NCBI RefSeq assembly: GCF_029360805.1
Contig: NZ_JARKNC010000008.1
Span: 804,339 to 868,338 of the forward strand
From: Daejeonella sp. JGW-45
GTDB lineage: Bacteria > Bacteroidota > Bacteroidia > Sphingobacteriales > Sphingobacteriaceae
Reading direction: 5' to 3'
DNA: 64,000 nt
Shown: positions 52,043 through 62,397 of the stretch, piece by piece
Layout: every line of letters begins with the position of its first letter
Numbering within the stretch: the stretch's first letter is position 1
Notes under the pieces: generated by a model
Seen by the model: only the letters and a program-made list of their open reading frames with translations
Databases searched by the model: none
Told to the model about the DNA's origin: nothing
Position numbers and translations under genes: made by a program

Positions 52043-54529
52043 CTGATTTCCTGTATTCTGCTCGTTCTGCTTCAAATCGTCATTTGTTACACCGCGTTTC
52101 TTACGGGGGGCTTGCATGGTCATCTTTCCGAAACGATAGCTGAAGCTCATTCCGAATGACCTGAATGGAAGGGAGAAATTGCTTGTCTGTGTAAAATCAG
52201 TTCCGCTAATGTTCTGACGGAAGTTCTTATTCTCATTAAACGGATCGATCACCGTCAGGCCAATACTGCCCTTTTTTGCAAGAATCTCTTTTTTCAAACC
52301 CAGGTTCCACATATTGAACGATGGATTTCTGCCCTGCGAGGTGCGGCGCGGCGAGTTGGTGATGAGGAATGTTTCAAACGTCAGACCTTTTGGAAAAGCG
52401 TATGAGCCCATCAGGAACCCATTGTACAACAACTGCACACCGGAATTAGGATTAGCCACAACCACAGTATTATTCGTGCTGATATCGTAGGTAAAGACAT
52501 TGAAATTTCCGCGGAGGGTAAGCGGCTTCACAGGGTTTATCTGGCCGAAAAAGTTAAATCCTACAGAGTTATTTGTTCCTACGTTACGATAAGTTGTCCT
52601 TGATCCTGAAACTGTATTACCCGTGGTCGGGTCGGTAACGGTAGTAGGAATCACAAAACTTTCGATAATATCATTGGTGCGGCGATAGAACAGCGATCCG
52701 TTTACCACCGTGGTTTTAACGAACATTGAATAATTAAGCTCGATGTTGTGAGACAGTTCCGGTTTCAGCGAAGGGTTACCCTGCGATTGATTAAAGATAT
52801 CTGCACTGTTCAGGAACGGGTTCAGGTAAAACAGGCTTGGCCTTTGCAGACGCTGGTTGTAGCTCACTTTAAGAGTTGAATAGTTCTTAAACGTCCGTGA
52901 TATCACAAAGCTCGGTACTAAATTATAATAGCTGCTGCTAAATGGAGACACACCTGTTCCGGCGCTCCTGGCATCGCCTTCGATCTCGGTAGCTTCGTAC
53001 CTCGCTCCTGCCCTGATGCCGTATTTCTTCGCCAGGGTAAAGCCTACCGTCGCGTAAGCAGAATATACATCCTGGTTGTAGTCGTATACATAAGTACGTG
53101 CGGCGATGGGCGTGAACTCACCTGTAGTTGAATTTAAATTACGGGTGCGGTTATCGCTGACAATATCTCTCAAAATTCCTTTAACACCTGTTTCCAGGAT
53201 AAGCTTTTTGAACGGATGTGTATAATCGATCTGTACGGTGTTTTCTGTATTATCAGCATCATTATTACCATACTCGTCTATAGCGGTATTAGAGAAGTCA
53301 GTTGTATAATCATTCATCTGAACGCTGTGGGTCAGCTGATAAGCGATGGAGATCTGCTGGTCTTTCTTTTTAAATTTATGCAGATAGTCGCTGCTCCAGT
53401 CAATACCATTCATCTCGATGGAATTATCGCTCAGCCGGGTAAAGATCACAGGCGCGCCCCCAAAGGAATTCTCGTTGATATTACTGCCGTCGACCTTTGT
53501 ATTAAACCCGTTCAGGCGTAAGTTCGAACTGATTGAATTAAAGCTGTTAAAATCATAATCTGCGCCGATCGAACCATTGGCGGCAAGCCTGTCTGACTCG
53601 CTCTTCCCGGTCTGGCTTAAAACCTGCGAGCCATTATTGGCTGCACGTTTGAATGAAATTGTACTTGTTTGTGGCCATGAATAAAACCCGCCTCCGTTTG
53701 CCGTTACCGCAAGACGGCCCGTTTTTGCATTAAGATTGACATTTCCGCTGTTCTGACGGGTGCCTACTCCCGCATTTACCGATCCGCTGACGCCAGCAAG
53801 ATTATTCTTTTTGGTAATGATATTGATGATACCAGAGGTACCTTCCGCATCATACTTGGCAGATGGAGATGTGATCACCTCCACATTTTTTATCTGGTCG
53901 GCCGGAATAGCTTTTAAAGCGTCAGCCATATTGTTTGCCATAGAACCTGATGGTTTACCATTAATAAGGACCTTCACATTCTGACTTCCTCTCAGAGATA
54001 CATTTCCTTCGAAATCTACGGAAAGGAGCGGCACTTTACGCAATACATCGGTTGCATTACCCCCGGCGATTGCTACATCCTGCTCAGCATTATAAACAAG
54101 CTTATCGATCTTAGTTTCCACGATGGGAGCTGTACCGGTAACTACTACCTCGCCAAGGGCTTTTGCGTTTGGTGACAGAAAGATCCTGCCGAGATTCAGA
54201 TCCGGCCTGGCTGCTGTAGTTTTCACAGAGTCAATGACCTTTGTCTGATACCCGAGGAAAGCGATGGTAACGCGGTAAGTGCCCGCTGCAATGTTTTCAA
54301 TTTTAAAGGCACCCTTATCGTCAGTAAGGGCTCCGTTTGTAGACCGGGTCGTACCGGCAGGGCCGAGGGCGATAGTCGCGTAGTCTATCGGAGCTTTAGA
54401 AAGAGAGTCCAGTATAGTTCCGGTTATCCTTCCGGTAACAGAGCTGGCCGCAGGTGCGCCCGGGCCCTGTGCCGAAACAGAGTCAATAATGGATATAAGG
54501 ACTAATAATAGTAATAAACGTTTCATCAT
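52040..54529 (-). CDS. TonB-dependent outer-membrane receptor (OMP_b-brl_3 type)
   Basis: 829 aa from the chosen Met (MMKRLLLLLVLISIIDSVSAQ, signal peptide); an upstream in-frame ATG at 54661 is rejected because it overlaps leuS and adds 44 unrelated residues. Domains in order: carboxypeptidase-regulatory-like (GRITGTILDSLSKAPIDYATIAL), TonB plug (TKIDKLVYNAEQDVAIAGGNATDVLRKVPLLSVDFEGNVSLRGSQNVKVLINGKPSGS), and a large beta-barrel with GISGIINIITKKNN-type and KVSYNQRLQRPSLFYLNPFLNSAD. Substrate unknown. The terminator upstream (leuS) and downstream (before the BtuF-like gene) make it a single-gene unit. Confidence 0.9.
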   Translation of the reverse strand: MMKRLLLLLVLISIIDSVSAQGPGAPAASSVTGRITGTILDSLSKAPIDYATIALGPAGTTRSTNGALTDDKGAFKIENIAAGTYRVTIAFLGYQTKVIDSVKTTAARPDLNLGRIFLSPNAKALGEVVVTGTAPIVETKIDKLVYNAEQDVAIAGGNATDVLRKVPLLSVDFEGNVSLRGSQNVKVLINGKPSGSMANNMADALKAIPADQIKNVEVITSPSAKYDAEGTSGIINIITKKNNLAGVSGSVNAGVGTRQNSGNVNLNAKTGRLAVTANGGGFYSWPQTSTISFKRAANNGSQVLSQTGKSESDRLAANGSIGADYDFNSFNSISSNLRLNGFNTKVDGSNINENSFGGAPVIFTRLSDNSIEMNGIDWSSDYLHKFKKKDQQISIAYQLTHSVQMNDYTTDFSNTAIDEYGNNDADNTENTVQIDYTHPFKKLILETGVKGILRDIVSDNRTRNLNSTTGEFTPIAARTYVYDYNQDVYSAYATVGFTLAKKYGIRAGARYEATEIEGDARSAGTGVSPFSSSYYNLVPSFVISRTFKNYSTLKVSYNQRLQRPSLFYLNPFLNSADIFNQSQGNPSLKPELSHNIELNYSMFVKTTVVNGSLFYRRTNDIIESFVIPTTVTDPTTGNTVSGSRTTYRNVGTNNSVGFNFFGQINPVKPLTLRGNFNVFTYDISTNNTVVVANPNSGVQLLYNGFLMGSYAFPKGLTFETFLITNSPRRTSQGRNPSFNMWNLGLKKEILAKKGSIGLTVIDPFNENKNFRQNISGTDFTQTSNFSLPFRSFGMSFSYRFGKMTMQAPRKKRGVTNDDLKQNEQNTGNQ

Positions 54530-54594
54530 AATTGAATTTGAAATTAGTCGCGGCAGCACATCAATTGTTACACCTTTGCCATTATTTCTTGGAT

Positions 54595-54639
54595 AAAAAA
54601 AAGGCTGACTCCTCATGTCAAAACACGAGGAGTCAGCCT
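54595..54639 (-). terminator. terminator of leuS
   Basis: A perfect 13-bp stem AGGCTGACTCCTC / GAGGAGTCAGCCT with a 12-nt loop; on the minus strand it runs straight into T8. Lies 12 bp past the leuS stop and upstream of the TonB receptor start. Confidence 0.92.
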
Positions 54640-54650
54640 GCAGTACCAGA

Positions 54651-57437
54651 TCAGACAACAACGTTGATAATCTTCCCTTTTACAAATATTACCTTCTTGG
54701 GGGTCTTGCCATCCATATAGCGCAGTATATCTTCATTGGCAAGCACAATAGCCTCCACTTCGGGCTGCGGCAAACCAAGTGAAATATTCAGGTTCAGGCG
54801 GGTCTTGCCGTTGATTGATACCGGGTAAGAAAATTCGTTTTCAACCAGGTATTCCGCATTAAAAGCAGGGTAATTCGCCACAGAGATAGTTCCTGCCTGA
54901 TTTCCCAGCAGGGTCCATAATTCCTCTGTAATATGAGGTGCATAGGGCTGCAGTACAATGACCAGATCCTGGAGTATTTGCCTTTTGTTGCACTTCAGAT
55001 CTGTAAGCTCATTCACGCAGATCATGAAGCTCGAAACCGATGTATTAAACGAAAACCGTTCGATATCTTCTTCAACTTTGCGGATGATCTTGTGCAGCGC
55101 TTTAAACTCTGCTTTTGAAGGCTCTTCATCCGATACCCTGAAGTTAAATTCATCATCGTGGAACAGTTTCCAGAATTTCCGGAGGAACTTAAAAACACCC
55201 TCTATTCCGTTCGTATTCCATGGTTTGCTTTGTTCAAGCGGACCAAGGAACATTTCATACATACGAAGCGTATCCGCGCCGAAACGTTCAGTCAGTTCAT
55301 CAGGATTAACCACATTGAATTTGGACTTAGACATCTTTTCGATCTCTACGCCACATATATATTTCCCGTTTTCGAGGATAAACTCCGCATTTTCAAATTC
55401 GGGCCGGAAGGCTTTAAATTTCGTGAGGTCAAGAATCTCGTTCTCAACGATATTTACATCCACGTGCATAGCAGATGCTTTATATTGTGATCGTAATCCT
55501 GCCGAAACAAAAGTATTAGTTCCTTTACCTTCAGCATCAATTAAGCGATATACGAAGTTAGATCTTCCCTGGATCATCCCCTGGTTGATGAGCTTCTTAA
55601 AAGGCTCCTCTTCGATAACATATCCAAGGTCTTTGAGGAATTTGTTCCAGAAACGGCTGTATAACAAATGACCTGTCGCATGCTCCGATCCCCCGATATA
55701 TAAATCCACATCTTTCCAGTAGGCGATTGCATCTTTCGAAGCAAACTCACCTTCATTCCGGGCATCCATGTATCTGAACCAATACCAGCTGGAGCCTGCC
55801 CAGCCGGGCATGGTGCTTAATTCATATTCCAGCTCTCCACGGTACTTCCAGTTGTCGGCGCGGCCAAGCGGCGGTTCACCGCTTTCAGTTGGCAGGTATT
55901 TATCAACCTCGGGGAGTACTAAGGGCAGTTCAGCTGCGTCGATCAGCTGTGGTAAGCCGTCTTTGAAATATACAGGAACGGGTTCACCCCAGTAACGCTG
56001 TCTTCCAAAAATTGCATCACGAAGTCGATAATTCACTTTGGCTTTACCAGCACCCAGCTCTTCAAGCTTTTCGATCAGCTTAGTAGTAGCGGCTTTGTAA
56101 TCAAGCCCGTTAATGATGCCTGAATTAATATATTTCCCTTCTTTAGTGGGATCTGCCTGTTCGTCCAGCCCTACCTGGGCATCTGAAATCGCCACGATCG
56201 GCAGGCCGAACTTAGTAGCAAAAAGCCAGTCACGCTGGTCGCCGGAAGGAACAGCCATCACCGCACCGGTTCCGTATCCGGCAAGAACATAATCTGCTAT
56301 CCAAACAGGGATCTGTTCACCGCTAACCGGATGAAGTGCATACGATCCGGTAAAGGCTCCAGACACCGTTTTAGTATCTGCCATACGATCAAGCTCACTT
56401 TTCTTCTTAGTCTGATCGATGTAATTCGTTATTTCAGCTTTCCTGTCAGGGGTGGTAAGTGATTCTACCAGCTCATGTTCAGGAGCAAGTACCAGGAAAG
56501 TAGTTCCATAAATGGTATCCACCCGGGTTGTAAACACTTCTATGAATTCAGGCCTGTTTTTCAGTCCGAACTTTACCAGTGCGCCTACGCTCTTACCTAT
56601 CCAGTTACGTTGCATCTCTTTCAAGGGTTCCGGCCAATCAACAGTGTCCAGTCCTTGAATTAGACGATCTGCATAAGCTGTGATGCGCATGCTCCACTGC
56701 ATCATTTTCTTTTGTTCAACCGGATAACCACCCCGCTCAGAGAATCCATCTTTTACTTCATCATTAGCCAGAACAGTTCCCAGGGCCGGGCACCAGTTCA
56801 CGGTACTCTCGCGCAGGTAAGTAAGACGGTATTTAAGCAATTCGACCTGCTTTTCTTCGTCAGACTTTTCCCTCCATTCTTCGGCTGTGAAACTGCTTGT
56901 ATCATCATCGCAAACAGCTTTGATCCCTTCGCTGCCCGCACGTCCAAACTTCTCAGTAAGACTTTCAATGCTCTCGGCTTTATCTGTATCCAGGTTATAC
57001 CATGAGTTGAACAAAAGCATAAAGATCCATTGGGTCCACTTATAATACCCCGGATCACTTGTACGGACTTCCCGGCTCCAATCAAAGGAAAAACCGAGAT
57101 TATCGAGTTGCTCCCTATACCTGTTAATATTCGCTTCTGTAGTTATTGCCGGGTGCTGACCGGTCTGAATGGCGTACTGTTCTGCAGGCAGTCCGAAAGA
57201 GTCATATCCCATGGGATGCAGTACATTAAAGCCTTTGAGCCTTTTATACCGTGAAAAAATATCGGAAGCTATGTATCCAAGAGGATGGCCGACATGCAAA
57301 CCCGCACCTGAAGGGTAAGGGAACATATCCAGTACATAATATTTGGGTTTTGCTGAATGATTGTCAACTTTAAAAGTCTGATTGTCGGCCCAGAATCTTT
57401 GCCACTTCTTCTCTATTTCCCTGAATTGATAATCCAT
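54651..57437 (-). CDS. leuS: leucine-tRNA ligase
   Basis: 928-aa class Ia synthetase charging tRNA-Leu. Nucleotide motif HVGH in [21 protein letters not shown] and the [15 protein letters not shown] loop. The CP1 editing domain is present ([20 protein letters not shown] ... [16 protein letters not shown]), with TGxxAVMAVPxxDxRD typical. The C-terminal anticodon and Leu-specific domains follow. Normal length for this phylum. Divergent from ftsX. Confidence 0.97.
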   Translation of the reverse strand: MDYQFREIEKKWQRFWADNQTFKVDNHSAKPKYYVLDMFPYPSGAGLHVGHPLGYIASDIFSRYKRLKGFNVLHPMGYDSFGLPAEQYAIQTGQHPAITTEANINRYREQLDNLGFSFDWSREVRTSDPGYYKWTQWIFMLLFNSWYNLDTDKAESIESLTEKFGRAGSEGIKAVCDDDTSSFTAEEWREKSDEEKQVELLKYRLTYLRESTVNWCPALGTVLANDEVKDGFSERGGYPVEQKKMMQWSMRITAYADRLIQGLDTVDWPEPLKEMQRNWIGKSVGALVKFGLKNRPEFIEVFTTRVDTIYGTTFLVLAPEHELVESLTTPDRKAEITNYIDQTKKKSELDRMADTKTVSGAFTGSYALHPVSGEQIPVWIADYVLAGYGTGAVMAVPSGDQRDWLFATKFGLPIVAISDAQVGLDEQADPTKEGKYINSGIINGLDYKAATTKLIEKLEELGAGKAKVNYRLRDAIFGRQRYWGEPVPVYFKDGLPQLIDAAELPLVLPEVDKYLPTESGEPPLGRADNWKYRGELEYELSTMPGWAGSSWYWFRYMDARNEGEFASKDAIAYWKDVDLYIGGSEHATGHLLYSRFWNKFLKDLGYVIEEEPFKKLINQGMIQGRSNFVYRLIDAEGKGTNTFVSAGLRSQYKASAMHVDVNIVENEILDLTKFKAFRPEFENAEFILENGKYICGVEIEKMSKSKFNVVNPDELTERFGADTLRMYEMFLGPLEQSKPWNTNGIEGVFKFLRKFWKLFHDDEFNFRVSDEEPSKAEFKALHKIIRKVEEDIERFSFNTSVSSFMICVNELTDLKCNKRQILQDLVIVLQPYAPHITEELWTLLGNQAGTISVANYPAFNAEYLVENEFSYPVSINGKTRLNLNISLGLPQPEVEAIVLANEDILRYMDGKTPKKVIFVKGKIINVVV

Positions 57438-57465
57438 CTTATTAAACTAAGGTGCGAAAATACTT

Positions 57466-57600
57466 AGAAAAGTTGAAAGTGGAGAGTTGAAAATTGAAAG
57501 TGGAGTTCTGCGTGATACGTTAACATGCTGAAGCGAAAAGCTAAATGCTAAAAATCTGCCAGCCGCGATAAGCTGGCATCTCGGATCTCGTTGCTCACAG
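57466..57600. repeat. family A/C units in leuS-ftsX divergent region
   Basis: Degenerate agttgaaagtggagag units at 57472-57504, gctgaagcgaaaagctaaatgc at 57527-57549, the small palindrome gccagc..gctggc at 57559-57577 and a lone gttgctcacagctc at 57590-57603 (family C). Arms are poorly paired. Confidence 0.45.
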
Positions 57601-57689
57601 CTCTTTAACAAACTTTAACTCATATTAACATTCAAATTCCTACGTTTATAAGAGTGAAATCTTTATTTTCGCGATTATAATACAAGCTC

Positions 57690-58568
57690 ATGGAAGAATT
57701 TGAAGGAAGCACCTCATCCAGAAAGACTAAAACCATTTATGTTTCGACTGTGATTTCCATTGCATTAGTTTTACTCATGACAGGCTTGCTGGGCCTGATT
57801 TTGGTGCATGCAAAAAATCTCTCGAATTATGTTAAGGAGAATATAGTCCTGAATATTATCGTGAACGAGGGTGCCAAAGAAGTTGACATTGCAGCTCTTC
57901 AAAAACAACTCGACGCCAATCCCTACGTTCTAAAAACTCAGTATGTAAGTAAAGAACTTGCAGCCAGAAATCTTACAAAGGATCTGGGAGAAGACTTTGT
58001 GGAATTCCTGGGTTATAACCCGCTTTTATCATCAATTGATGTTTATATGAAGGCCGATTATGCCAACAACGCAAGTATTCAGACCTTTACATCGCAACTA
58101 AATAAAAACCCGCTGGTTAAAGAAGTGATTTATCAGAAATCACTGATCGATATGGTCAATCAAAACATCAGGGGAATCGGCCTGGTGATCCTGGCCTTTG
58201 CCGGGATATTATTGATCATTGCAGTGGCCCTGATTAACAATACTATACGTCTTGCAATTTATTCCCAGCGCTTTCTTATCAAAAGCATGCAGCTGGTGGG
58301 TGCTACGAGAGGTTTTATTCGTAAGCCCTTCCTGGCGTACGGCATCATGCATGGATTATTGGCCGGCCTGATTGCTATAATTTTGCTGCTCTTAACACTT
58401 TATTTCGCTCAGCAACAGGTTCCGGAAATGATCATTTTACGGAATTGGTTTGAGTTTATAATTGTCTTCGCGGGAGTTATTGGCATTGGCATACTGATAT
58501 CGGGCTTAAGTACCTATTTCGCTGTCAGTAAGTTCCTTCGTTTAAAAATACATGACCTTTACAGATAA
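57690..58568 (+). CDS. ftsX: cell-division protein FtsX
   Basis: 292-aa permease-like partner of FtsE that regulates cell-wall hydrolases at the septum. One membrane helix near the N-terminus (VISIALVLLMTGLLGLILVHA), a periplasmic domain (about 50-160) with the FtsX pattern VVLNIIVNEGAKEVDIAALQKQLDANPYV, and three C-terminal helices with NTIRLAIYSQRFLIKSMQLVGATRGFIRKPFLAYGIMHGLLAGLIA. ftsE is not in the window. Starts an apparent five-gene unit whose first three genes overlap end to start. Confidence 0.95.
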   Translation: MEEFEGSTSSRKTKTIYVSTVISIALVLLMTGLLGLILVHAKNLSNYVKENIVLNIIVNEGAKEVDIAALQKQLDANPYVLKTQYVSKELAARNLTKDLGEDFVEFLGYNPLLSSIDVYMKADYANNASIQTFTSQLNKNPLVKEVIYQKSLIDMVNQNIRGIGLVILAFAGILLIIAVALINNTIRLAIYSQRFLIKSMQLVGATRGFIRKPFLAYGIMHGLLAGLIAIILLLLTLYFAQQQVPEMIILRNWFEFIIVFAGVIGIGILISGLSTYFAVSKFLRLKIHDLYR

Positions 58569-58804
58569 TGGCACAGAAAAACACCACGGTTAAAGAAACC
58601 AACCAACAGCCTTTTGTATTTGCAAAAATCAACTATGTGCTTATGATCGTCAGTATCCTGATCGTCATTCTGGGTTTTATAATTATGACTGGCGACGCGG
58701 ATATCTATAGCTCCGGCAAAATAGTGATCGCCCCAATAATCGTTTTGACAGGCTTCGCCATCGGCTTCATTGCAATTCTTAAAAAACCTGCAAATAATAG
58801 TTAA
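58568..58804 (+). CDS. DUF3098 family small membrane protein
   Basis: 78 aa with two membrane helices ([23 protein letters not shown] and [20 protein letters not shown]). The start overlaps the ftsX stop by one base and its stop overlaps the uppP start by one base, so all three are translationally coupled. Conserved between ftsX and uppP in Bacteroidota; function unknown. Confidence 0.9.
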   Translation: MAQKNTTVKETNQQPFVFAKINYVLMIVSILIVILGFIIMTGDADIYSSGKIVIAPIIVLTGFAIGFIAILKKPANNS

Positions 58805-59598
58805 TGACGGTTTTTCAGGCGATCATTCTGGCGATTATTGAAGGCCTGACTGAGTTTTTACCGGTTTCATCGACCGGCCACATGATCCTTGGCTCCTCTT
58901 TAATGGGCATAGAGTCAAACAAGTTCGTTAAGTTGTTCACCGTGGCAATACAATTAGGAGCGATCCTGTCTGTTATTGTACTTTACTTCAACCGGTTTTT
59001 TCAGACGCTGGACTTTTATTTCAAGCTCCTGGTAGCTTTTATACCGGCTGTTATTTTCGGGTTGTTATTAAGCAGTAAAATAGACCAGCTGCTTGAAAGT
59101 CCCCTGGGTGTTGCGATCGCCCTGCTCATCGGTGGTGTGATCCTCCTCTTTGTAGATAAATGGTTCAAAAACGGCACTATCGACGATACAAATGATATCA
59201 GCTATAGCACCGCGTTTAAAATCGGCTTGTTCCAATGTCTTTCAATGATACCGGGTACCTCCCGTTCGGCTGCTACAATTGTCGGGGGCATGGCTCAGCG
59301 GCTGACCAGGAAAGCGGCGGCGGAATTTTCTTTTTTTCTGGCTGTACCAACCATGTTTGGCGCTACTGTAAAAAAGCTCTATGATTTTTATAAAGACGGC
59401 TACGTGATCAGCAATGAAGAAATTAAGTTGTTGTTTATAGGCAATGTTGTAGCGTTTATTATAGCCATGCTTGCTATAAAATACTTTATAAGCTTCCTGC
59501 AAAAAAGAGGCTTCCGGCTATTCGGATGGTACAGAATCGTTGTCGGCGGTGTGCTGTTGGTACTGCTTCTCTCCGGATACGATCTACAAGTTATCTAA
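58804..59598 (+). CDS. uppP: undecaprenyl-diphosphate phosphatase
   Basis: 264-aa membrane phosphatase recycling undecaprenyl pyrophosphate for cell-wall synthesis (also called BacA). Active-site motifs [17 protein letters not shown] (residues about 13-29) and [14 protein letters not shown] (about 153-166). Seven to eight membrane helices. Coupled to the DUF3098 gene and to truB by one-base overlaps. Confidence 0.97.
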   Translation: MTVFQAIILAIIEGLTEFLPVSSTGHMILGSSLMGIESNKFVKLFTVAIQLGAILSVIVLYFNRFFQTLDFYFKLLVAFIPAVIFGLLLSSKIDQLLESPLGVAIALLIGGVILLFVDKWFKNGTIDDTNDISYSTAFKIGLFQCLSMIPGTSRSAATIVGGMAQRLTRKAAAEFSFFLAVPTMFGATVKKLYDFYKDGYVISNEEIKLLFIGNVVAFIIAMLAIKYFISFLQKRGFRLFGWYRIVVGGVLLVLLLSGYDLQVI

Positions 59599-60323
59599 TG
59601 GGCGAACCCGAAGAACGAATATTTCCGGACTTTAACTTTGCTGAGGGCGAAATGCTTCTCATAGACAAGCCCTACAAATGGACGAGCTTCGACGTGGTGG
59701 GGAAAATACGCAATGCATTTAAGCCGGTTAAACTTAAGGTAGGGCATGCCGGAACGCTGGACCCTCTCGCGACCGGGCTACTTATTATCTGTACCGGCAA
59801 ATTAACTAAAAAGATTGACGAGTTCCAGGCGCAGGAAAAGGAATACACAGGCACCATGATCTTAGGAGCAAATACCCCATCCTACGATATGGAAACCGCG
59901 GTTAACGAAACATTTGCTATCGACCACCTTACTGACGAAGAGATAAACGCAAACACGATGCACTTTACCGGCGATCTGGATCAATATCCACCGGCCCATT
60001 CAGCCGTGAAAGTTGACGGGGAGCGACTTTATATGAAGGCGCGACGGGGTGAAGATGTCGAATTAAAGACCAGAAAAGTGAGTATACGGGTTTTTGAGAT
60101 CACGAGAATAGAACTGCCGGAAGTGGATTTCAGGGTAGTGTGCAGTAAGGGCACTTACATCCGCTCTCTCGTACATGATTTTGGCAGATCGTTGAACAAC
60201 GCAGCTTACCTAAGTTCTTTACGACGTACAAAAAGCGGGGATTATGATGTATCCAATGCATTCGGTGTGATGGAACTGGTAACTCATATCAGACAGCTTA
60301 AAGAAGACGGGAAGTTAAAATAA
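59598..60323 (+). CDS. truB: tRNA pseudouridine(55) synthase
   Basis: 241-aa enzyme making pseudouridine 55 in the tRNA T-loop. Catalytic Asp55 in GHAGTLDPLATGLL, preceded by LLIDKPYKWTSFDVV; then YTGTMILGANTPSYDMET, YPPAHSAVKVDGERLYMKARRG, and the KGTYIRSLVHDFGRSL motif. The ATG at 59598, overlapping the uppP stop (TAATG), is chosen over an upstream ATG at 59526 that would sit inside uppP. No C-terminal PUA domain, as in many bacteria. Confidence 0.96.
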   Translation: MGEPEERIFPDFNFAEGEMLLIDKPYKWTSFDVVGKIRNAFKPVKLKVGHAGTLDPLATGLLIICTGKLTKKIDEFQAQEKEYTGTMILGANTPSYDMETAVNETFAIDHLTDEEINANTMHFTGDLDQYPPAHSAVKVDGERLYMKARRGEDVELKTRKVSIRVFEITRIELPEVDFRVVCSKGTYIRSLVHDFGRSLNNAAYLSSLRRTKSGDYDVSNAFGVMELVTHIRQLKEDGKLK

Positions 60324-60336
60324 TTATTTAAAGCGC

Positions 60337-60344
60337 TATTTTTG
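60337..60344 (+). promoter_or_regulatory. possible -7 element upstream of ribF
   Basis: TATTTTTG is an exact match to the TAnnTTTG element. It lies 14 bp before the ribF ATG; only a poor -33 element (GTTA) is seen upstream. It could start a short-leader transcript inside the operon. Confidence 0.3.
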
Positions 60345-60358
60345 TGCTCTCCTGAATA

Positions 60359-61300
60359 ATGAAGATATATCATCATATAGACGATTTTATAAAAATCAAC
60401 AAGGCCGTCGTTACAATAGGTACTTTTGATGGTGTTCATATAGGGCACCAGAAGATCATCAGCCGGCTTACAGAGATTTCACGTCAGAAAGGCGGAGAAA
60501 CGGTTATTCTAACTTTTTTTCCCCACCCACGGATGATACTGCACCCGGAGGACAAGGCCATCAAACTTATAAATACGATATCCGAAAAAGCGGAAAGACT
60601 TGAGGCACTTGGAATCGACCATTTGATAATAACACCATTTTCGCGCGACTTTTCTAATCAAACTCCGGAAGAATATGTGAGCAACGTTTTGGTGGATAAG
60701 ATCGGCACTAAACACATAGTGATCGGATATGACCACCGCTTCGGAAAGGATCGCGAGGGCGGTCTGGAAGATCTTCAAAAGTTCTCACAGGATTTTGGGT
60801 TTGAGGTGGAAGAGATCCCGGAGCAGGACATTAACGATGTTGCTGTAAGCTCGTCGAAGATCAGAACTGCCATCCTGAGCGGTGATGTGAAAACAGCCAA
60901 TGATTTCCTGGGCTATCCCTTCCATCTTACCGGGAAAGTGATAAAAGGTGATCAGATCGGACGCAGTTTAGGATACCCCACAGCGAACCTGTTTGTCGAA
61001 GAAACTTACAAACTTATCCCTGCTGATGGGATCTACGCCGTTGAAGTCGTGGTTCAGCCTGGCTCGACAGTTGAAAAAACGGAATATGGGATGGCTTATA
61101 TCGGTGCCCGGCCTACTATCAACGGTATGTCGCGAAATATTGAAGTAAACATTTTCGACTTCAACGAGGATATTTATGGCGAGACGATCCGGCTTAAATT
61201 CCTCGATTTTGTCCGCGCAGATGAGAAGTTCAATTCGATCGAAGAGCTGAAAGATCAACTGGGCAAAGATGAAAAAGCTGTGAGAGCCATCCTGTTCTGA
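60359..61300 (+). CDS. ribF: bifunctional riboflavin kinase / FAD synthetase
   Basis: 313-aa enzyme making FMN and FAD. N-terminal nucleotidyltransferase: VVTIGTFDGVHIGHQKII, FFPHPRMIL, and VIGYDHRFGKDREGG. C-terminal kinase: GKVIKGDQIGRSLGYPTANLFVE, DGIYAVEVVV, GMAYIGARPTING and VNIFDFNEDIYGETIRLKFLDFVR. Normal length. Follows truB by 35 bp. Confidence 0.97.
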   Translation: MKIYHHIDDFIKINKAVVTIGTFDGVHIGHQKIISRLTEISRQKGGETVILTFFPHPRMILHPEDKAIKLINTISEKAERLEALGIDHLIITPFSRDFSNQTPEEYVSNVLVDKIGTKHIVIGYDHRFGKDREGGLEDLQKFSQDFGFEVEEIPEQDINDVAVSSSKIRTAILSGDVKTANDFLGYPFHLTGKVIKGDQIGRSLGYPTANLFVEETYKLIPADGIYAVEVVVQPGSTVEKTEYGMAYIGARPTINGMSRNIEVNIFDFNEDIYGETIRLKFLDFVRADEKFNSIEELKDQLGKDEKAVRAILF

Positions 61301-61341
61301 GCCAAATAGCTTAATTTTATCTTTTAATCTGTTAAAACGTC

Positions 61342-62397
61342 TTGGCTAAACTAAATCTTGATAAGCAGGAGTGCGATTTTCTGGATACAACGATCCGTCA
61401 CTGGCAGGCAGATGGGCTTATTGACGCGGAAACCGCAGGAAAACTTCAGGGATCTTATGAAACTAAAGGGTTCGACTGGAAACGGCTCGCACAATACTCT
61501 TTCTGGGTGGCGCTTGCCTGCGGGATCATCGCAATAGCTTCCCTGATCATCGATGATGTGGTGATTAACTGGCTTAAAAAGCTATACGATACACCGGACA
61601 TTATTATCAGTCTTATCTCTGGACTGCTTGCTGGGGCGCTTCTTTACGAAGGCAATAAGCGGAAGCAAAAATATCCTGAGCGGGTATTCAGCAACGAAGC
61701 AATAATATTCTTCGGCGTGCTTTTCACGGCCAGCTGCATTGCCTTCCTGGGCAAGACATTCGATAACGGCAAGGGGCATTTTTCCATCCTTTTCCTTCTG
61801 TCGGTAGTAGTGTATTGCTTTCTTGCTACAAAGTATAAATCCAGGCTTATATGGGCATTTGCCCTGGTTTCCTTAGGAAGCTGGTTCGGCACCGAGACAG
61901 GTTATCAAACAGACTGGAGTCATTATTTCCTGGGAATGAATTATCCGCTCCGGTTCGTTGTATTTGGCTTTCTGCTTGTCGCTTTCAGTTTCACTATGAG
62001 TGGGATAAAAAAGATAGCTGAATTTCGTGATCTGACCTATATAATCGGGCTTCTCTACCTTTTCGTTTCATTGTGGCTCCTTTCAATCTTCGGAAATTTC
62101 GGAAGCTTGGAAGACTGGCTGAAAATAAAACAGATCGAATTGTTCTACTGGGGCATTATTTCCGTGCTCATCTCAATTGGCTTTACTATTTACGGACTAC
62201 GCAGGAAAGACTTTATTGCAAGGGAGTTTGGGATCACGTTTCTACTGATCAATCTTTACAGCAGATATTTCGAGTATTTATGGGACGTCACGGATAAAAC
62301 TATATTCTTCGCTGTGCTGGCCTTATCCTTCTGGCTCATCGGCCGTAAAGCCGAAAAAATCTGGAATGTCGAATTTTTGAAACCAAAGGCGAATTAA
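61342..62397 (+). CDS. DUF2157 family membrane protein (TTG start)
   Basis: 351-aa integral membrane protein. A cytoplasmic N-terminus (KQECDFLDTTIRHWQADGLIDAETAGKLQGSYETKGFDWKRL, the DUF2157 pattern) precedes eight to ten membrane helices. The start is TTG at 61342: an in-frame TAA lies nine bases before it, and the next ATG is about 200 residues in, so no ATG start is possible. Function unknown. Confidence 0.85.
   Translation: MAKLNLDKQECDFLDTTIRHWQADGLIDAETAGKLQGSYETKGFDWKRLAQYSFWVALACGIIAIASLIIDDVVINWLKKLYDTPDIIISLISGLLAGALLYEGNKRKQKYPERVFSNEAIIFFGVLFTASCIAFLGKTFDNGKGHFSILFLLSVVVYCFLATKYKSRLIWAFALVSLGSWFGTETGYQTDWSHYFLGMNYPLRFVVFGFLLVAFSFTMSGIKKIAEFRDLTYIIGLLYLFVSLWLLSIFGNFGSLEDWLKIKQIELFYWGIISVLISIGFTIYGLRRKDFIAREFGITFLLINLYSRYFEYLWDVTDKTIFFAVLALSFWLIGRKAEKIWNVEFLKPKAN

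Noticed and set aside
54958-55671. 237-codon rightward frame
   Set aside because: Antisense shadow of leuS; Ser/Arg-rich translation typical of a reversed coding strand.
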